A stretch of DNA of 16,003 bases from SZUA-152 sp964401355. Lineage in GTDB: Bacteria; Pseudomonadota; Gammaproteobacteria; SZUA-152. Made by a program: the position numbers and the translations under genes. Below are positions 14,702 through 16,003 of the stretch, one piece after another. The stretch covers positions 1 to 16,003 of the forward strand of contig CAYNYJ010000076.1 of NCBI GenBank assembly GCA_964401355.1, in the 5' to 3' direction. Numbering within the stretch: the first letter of the stretch is position 1; each line of letters opens with the position of its first letter. The notes beneath the pieces are model-generated. The model saw only the letters and a program-made list of their open reading frames with translations. It did no database searches and was not told where the DNA came from.

Positions 14702-15235
14702 TTATCCCTTCTCTACCTGGCCGAAGCCCAACTCCACCGGCGTAGACCGACCAAAAATTAACACTGAGACACGCATCTTGCTCTTCTCGTAATCCACTTC
14801 TTCCACGACACCGTTAAAGTCATTGAAGGGACCATCGGTAATACGCACCATTTCGCCCGGCTCGAACAACACTTTGGGCCGCGGTTTCTCAACACCTTCC
14901 TGCACGCGCTGCAGAATGGCATCCGCCTCTCTGTCAGAAATAGGGGTAGGACGATCACCGGTACCGCCGATGAAACCCAGCACTTTCGGCACGTCTTTGA
15001 CCAAATGCCAGGAATCATCATTCAATTCCATCTGTACCAGTACATAACCGGGGAAGAATTTGCGCTCGCTGCGGCGTTTTGTACCATCGCGCATCTCGAC
15101 CACTTCTTCCGTCGGCACCAGAACTTCACCAAAGCTATCCTGCATGCTCAAGCGCTCTATACGCTCCGCCAGGGAACGCTGAACCTGCTTCTCAAACCCT
15201 GAATAGGCGTGTACCACGTACCACCGCATTGCCAT
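14702..15235 (-). CDS. nusG: Transcription termination/antitermination factor NusG
   Basis: NusG binds the RNA polymerase clamp through its N-terminal domain, suppresses pausing, and through its C-terminal KOW domain contacts Rho or ribosomal S10, linking transcription to termination or translation. The 177-residue protein (181 in E. coli) begins MAMRWYVVHAYSGFEKQVQ, has the FFPGYVLVQMELNDDSWHLV and VLGFIGG segments of the NGN domain, and ends with a KOW domain (about 122-175) containing GEMVRITDGPFNDFNGVVEEVD. The first ATG (15233-15235) is chosen over the one two codons later because AAGGAAG (15243-15249) lies 7 nt upstream of it. It follows secE after 55 bp, in the usual secE-nusG pair. 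Confidence 0.98.
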   Translation of the reverse strand: MAMRWYVVHAYSGFEKQVQRSLAERIERLSMQDSFGEVLVPTEEVVEMRDGTKRRSERKFFPGYVLVQMELNDDSWHLVKDVPKVLGFIGGTGDRPTPISDREADAILQRVQEGVEKPRPKVLFEPGEMVRITDGPFNDFNGVVEEVDYEKSKMRVSVLIFGRSTPVELGFGQVEKG

Positions 15236-15290
15236 GTATCGTCTTCCTTAATTCGCCGACCACCCAAATCAATGGGGGCTCGCCACATAT

Positions 15291-15626
15291 TTAACCTGTT
15301 AAGTAACGCACGACCCAAGCCAGTATGCTATCAAGCGCCCACAACAACAGGGACATAATCATCACCACGACCAACACAATCATCGTCGTCTGAAGGGTCT
15401 CTTTACGCGTCGGCCAAACCACCTTGCGCACTTCAATAATAGCATCACGCCGGAACGCCCAGGCCGTTTGACCCAACGCCGTTTGCAAAGCGATCAGCAC
15501 GCCGACGCCGACCGCCACCAACAGTGCAATAACGCGTATCCACTGGGGCTGATCGTCAAAATAATAAAACCCACCAATCGCCGCGGCGATCGGGAGTACA
15601 GATGCTGTTAATAAAAGCTTATCCAA
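15291..15626 (-). CDS. secE: Preprotein translocase subunit SecE
   Basis: SecE clamps SecY in the inner-membrane SecYEG channel. With the start used here the protein has 111 residues and three predicted membrane segments (about 4-23, 30-50 and 82-107), the gammaproteobacterial three-helix form; E. coli has 127 residues. The conserved amphipathic helix before the last segment carries EVRKVVWPTRKET (65-77). There is no ATG between the upstream in-frame stop (15648-15650) and the conserved part. Two TTG codons are possible, at 15630-15632 and 15624-15626; the second is chosen because AGGAAG is 6 nt upstream of it but directly abuts the first. It is followed by nusG, and tRNA-Trp and tuf lie upstream. 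Confidence 0.95.
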   Translation of the reverse strand: MDKLLLTASVLPIAAAIGGFYYFDDQPQWIRVIALLVAVGVGVLIALQTALGQTAWAFRRDAIIEVRKVVWPTRKETLQTTMIVLVVVMIMSLLLWALDSILAWVVRYLTG

Positions 15627-15632
15627 TATCAA

Positions 15633-15638
15633 CTTCCT
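15633..15638 (-). promoter_or_regulatory. secE ribosome binding site deciding the TTG start
   Basis: AGGAAG lies exactly 6 nt before the TTG at 15624-15626 and 0 nt before the alternative TTG at 15630-15632. Normal Shine-Dalgarno spacing is about 5 to 9 nt, so the downstream TTG is preferred. Confidence 0.75.
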
Positions 15639-15727
15639 ATTTGCACACTATCTGCAAACTCATTCACAAAAAATTCATTAACAATCCTGCCTGCCAGCAA
15701 CCCTGCTGTCAGCGGTGTACACCATAT

Positions 15728-15803
15728 TGGCAGGCCAGGAGGGAATCGAACCCCCAACCCTCGGTTTTGGAGACCGATGCTCTGCCAATTGAGCTACTGG
15801 CCT
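15728..15803 (-). tRNA. tRNA-Trp (anticodon CCA)
   Basis: A 76-nt gene with a perfect 7-bp acceptor stem (AGGCCAG/CTGGCCT), a D-arm with AGCTCAATTGGCAGAGC, an anticodon stem-loop GGTCTCCAAAACC with anticodon CCA at 15768-15770, a T-arm with GGTTCGATTCC, and an encoded 3' CCA tail. The anticodon loop resembles that of E. coli tRNA-Trp. It lies between tuf and secE, a location known for trpT in Pseudomonas-like gammaproteobacteria. No own promoter is apparent in the 87 bp upstream, so it is probably released from a tuf-trpT-secE-nusG transcript by RNase processing. Confidence 0.98.
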
Positions 15804-15839
15804 AAAACGTTCACTTCCCTGATTTCGAGATACAACGAG

Positions 15840-15876
15840 GTTCACGGGCGCGGGATGATACCGCACGCCCGTGAAC
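15840..15876 (-). terminator. Strong hairpin after the tuf stop codon
   Basis: A perfect 11-bp stem GTTCACGGGCG/CGCCCGTGAAC (15840-15850 with 15866-15876), optionally with an inner GCGG/CCGC stem, starts 15 nt after the tuf stop. No U-run follows on the transcribed strand, so it is a poor intrinsic terminator; it may stabilise the tuf mRNA 3' end once the downstream tRNA is processed out, or attenuate read-through. Confidence 0.5.
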
Positions 15877-15890
15877 GAGTCACCTCTTAA

Positions 15891-16003
15891 TTACCCAATA
15901 ATCTTTGCTACCACGCCAGCACCGACGGTACGACCCCCTTCGCGGATAGCGAAGCGCAGGCCGTCTTCCATGGCGATGGGACCGATCAGTTTCACTTTCA
16001 TGT
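15891..16003 (-). CDS. tufB: Elongation factor Tu, 3' end only (first tuf copy)
   Basis: The last 36 codons are present, reading MKVKLIGPIAMEDGLRFAIR then EGGRTVGAGVVAKIIG and TAA; the rest lies beyond position 16003. This is the conserved end of EF-Tu domain 3, which binds the tRNA T-stem. It precedes tRNA-Trp and secE, the position of tufB in related genomes. Because a second tuf gene starts at the other edge of the window in the same orientation, the genome has at least two tuf copies about 15.9 kb apart (tufB stop to tufA start). The tufA/tufB letters follow the E. coli convention. Confidence 0.95.
   Translation of the reverse strand, partial: MKVKLIGPIAMEDGLRFAIREGGRTVGAGVVAKIIG

Noticed and set aside
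15678..15866. Small minus-strand open frame of 62 codons
   Set aside because: It spans the tRNA-Trp gene and the hairpin after tuf and is not a protein gene.
1..16003. Mobile element or new multigene system
   Set aside because: No transposase, integrase, attachment-type repeat or unfamiliar gene is present; all coding sequence belongs to the conserved RNA polymerase and ribosomal cluster.

Overview
The window carries the core transcription/translation gene cluster of a gammaproteobacterium, with every gene on the minus strand. Reading in the direction of transcription (high to low coordinates) the order is: 3' end of one tuf gene (tufB), tRNA-Trp, secE, nusG, rplK, rplA, rplJ, rplL, rpoB, rpoC, rpsL, rpsG, fusA, and the first 18 codons of a second tuf gene (tufA). 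The tuf-trpT-secE-nusG junction and the direct joining of the rpoBC operon to the str operon (rpsL-rpsG-fusA-tufA) are arrangements known from Pseudomonas-like gammaproteobacteria. RpoB and RpoC lengths (1360 and 1413 residues) and the lineage-type insertions in RpoB agree with this. No genus can be named from the sequence alone.

Region by region: 15891-16003 is the EF-Tu C-terminus, followed by a strong hairpin and a complete tRNA-Trp with encoded CCA. 14702-15626 holds secE (TTG start) and nusG. 14567-14701 holds an array of 7-bp repeats that can fold into a long hairpin, then a probable L1-binding leader. 13422-14566 is rplK-rplA. 13038-13421 is a 384-bp gap with a second heptad array, an A+T hairpin and a recognisable L10 leader. 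12059-13037 is rplJ-rplL. 11821-12058 holds the rplL-rpoB attenuator nested in a longer stem. 3464-11820 is rpoB-rpoC. 3292-3463 holds a near-consensus sigma70 promoter for the str operon. 1-3291 is rpsL, rpsG, fusA and the start of tufA.

The genes work together as the growth-rate-controlled machinery of the cell: RNA polymerase beta and beta' subunits, the elongation factor NusG, ribosomal proteins of the stalk and L1 arm (L11, L1, L10, L7/L12), the 30S proteins S12 and S7, the elongation factors G and Tu, and the translocon subunit SecE. Their balance is normally set by translational feedback (L1 on rplK-rplA, L10 on rplJ-rplL, S7 on the str operon) and by partial termination before rpoB. 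Likely RNA elements for these can be seen here.

No mobile element, CRISPR array, intein, resistance allele or new multigene system was seen. The coding part is ordinary. The unexplained material is in the gaps: two heptad arrays just after the nusG and rplA stop codons that share an identical 20-mer in inverted orientation, a possible alternative pairing in the rplJ leader, and the unusual layering of hairpins around the rpsL promoter.
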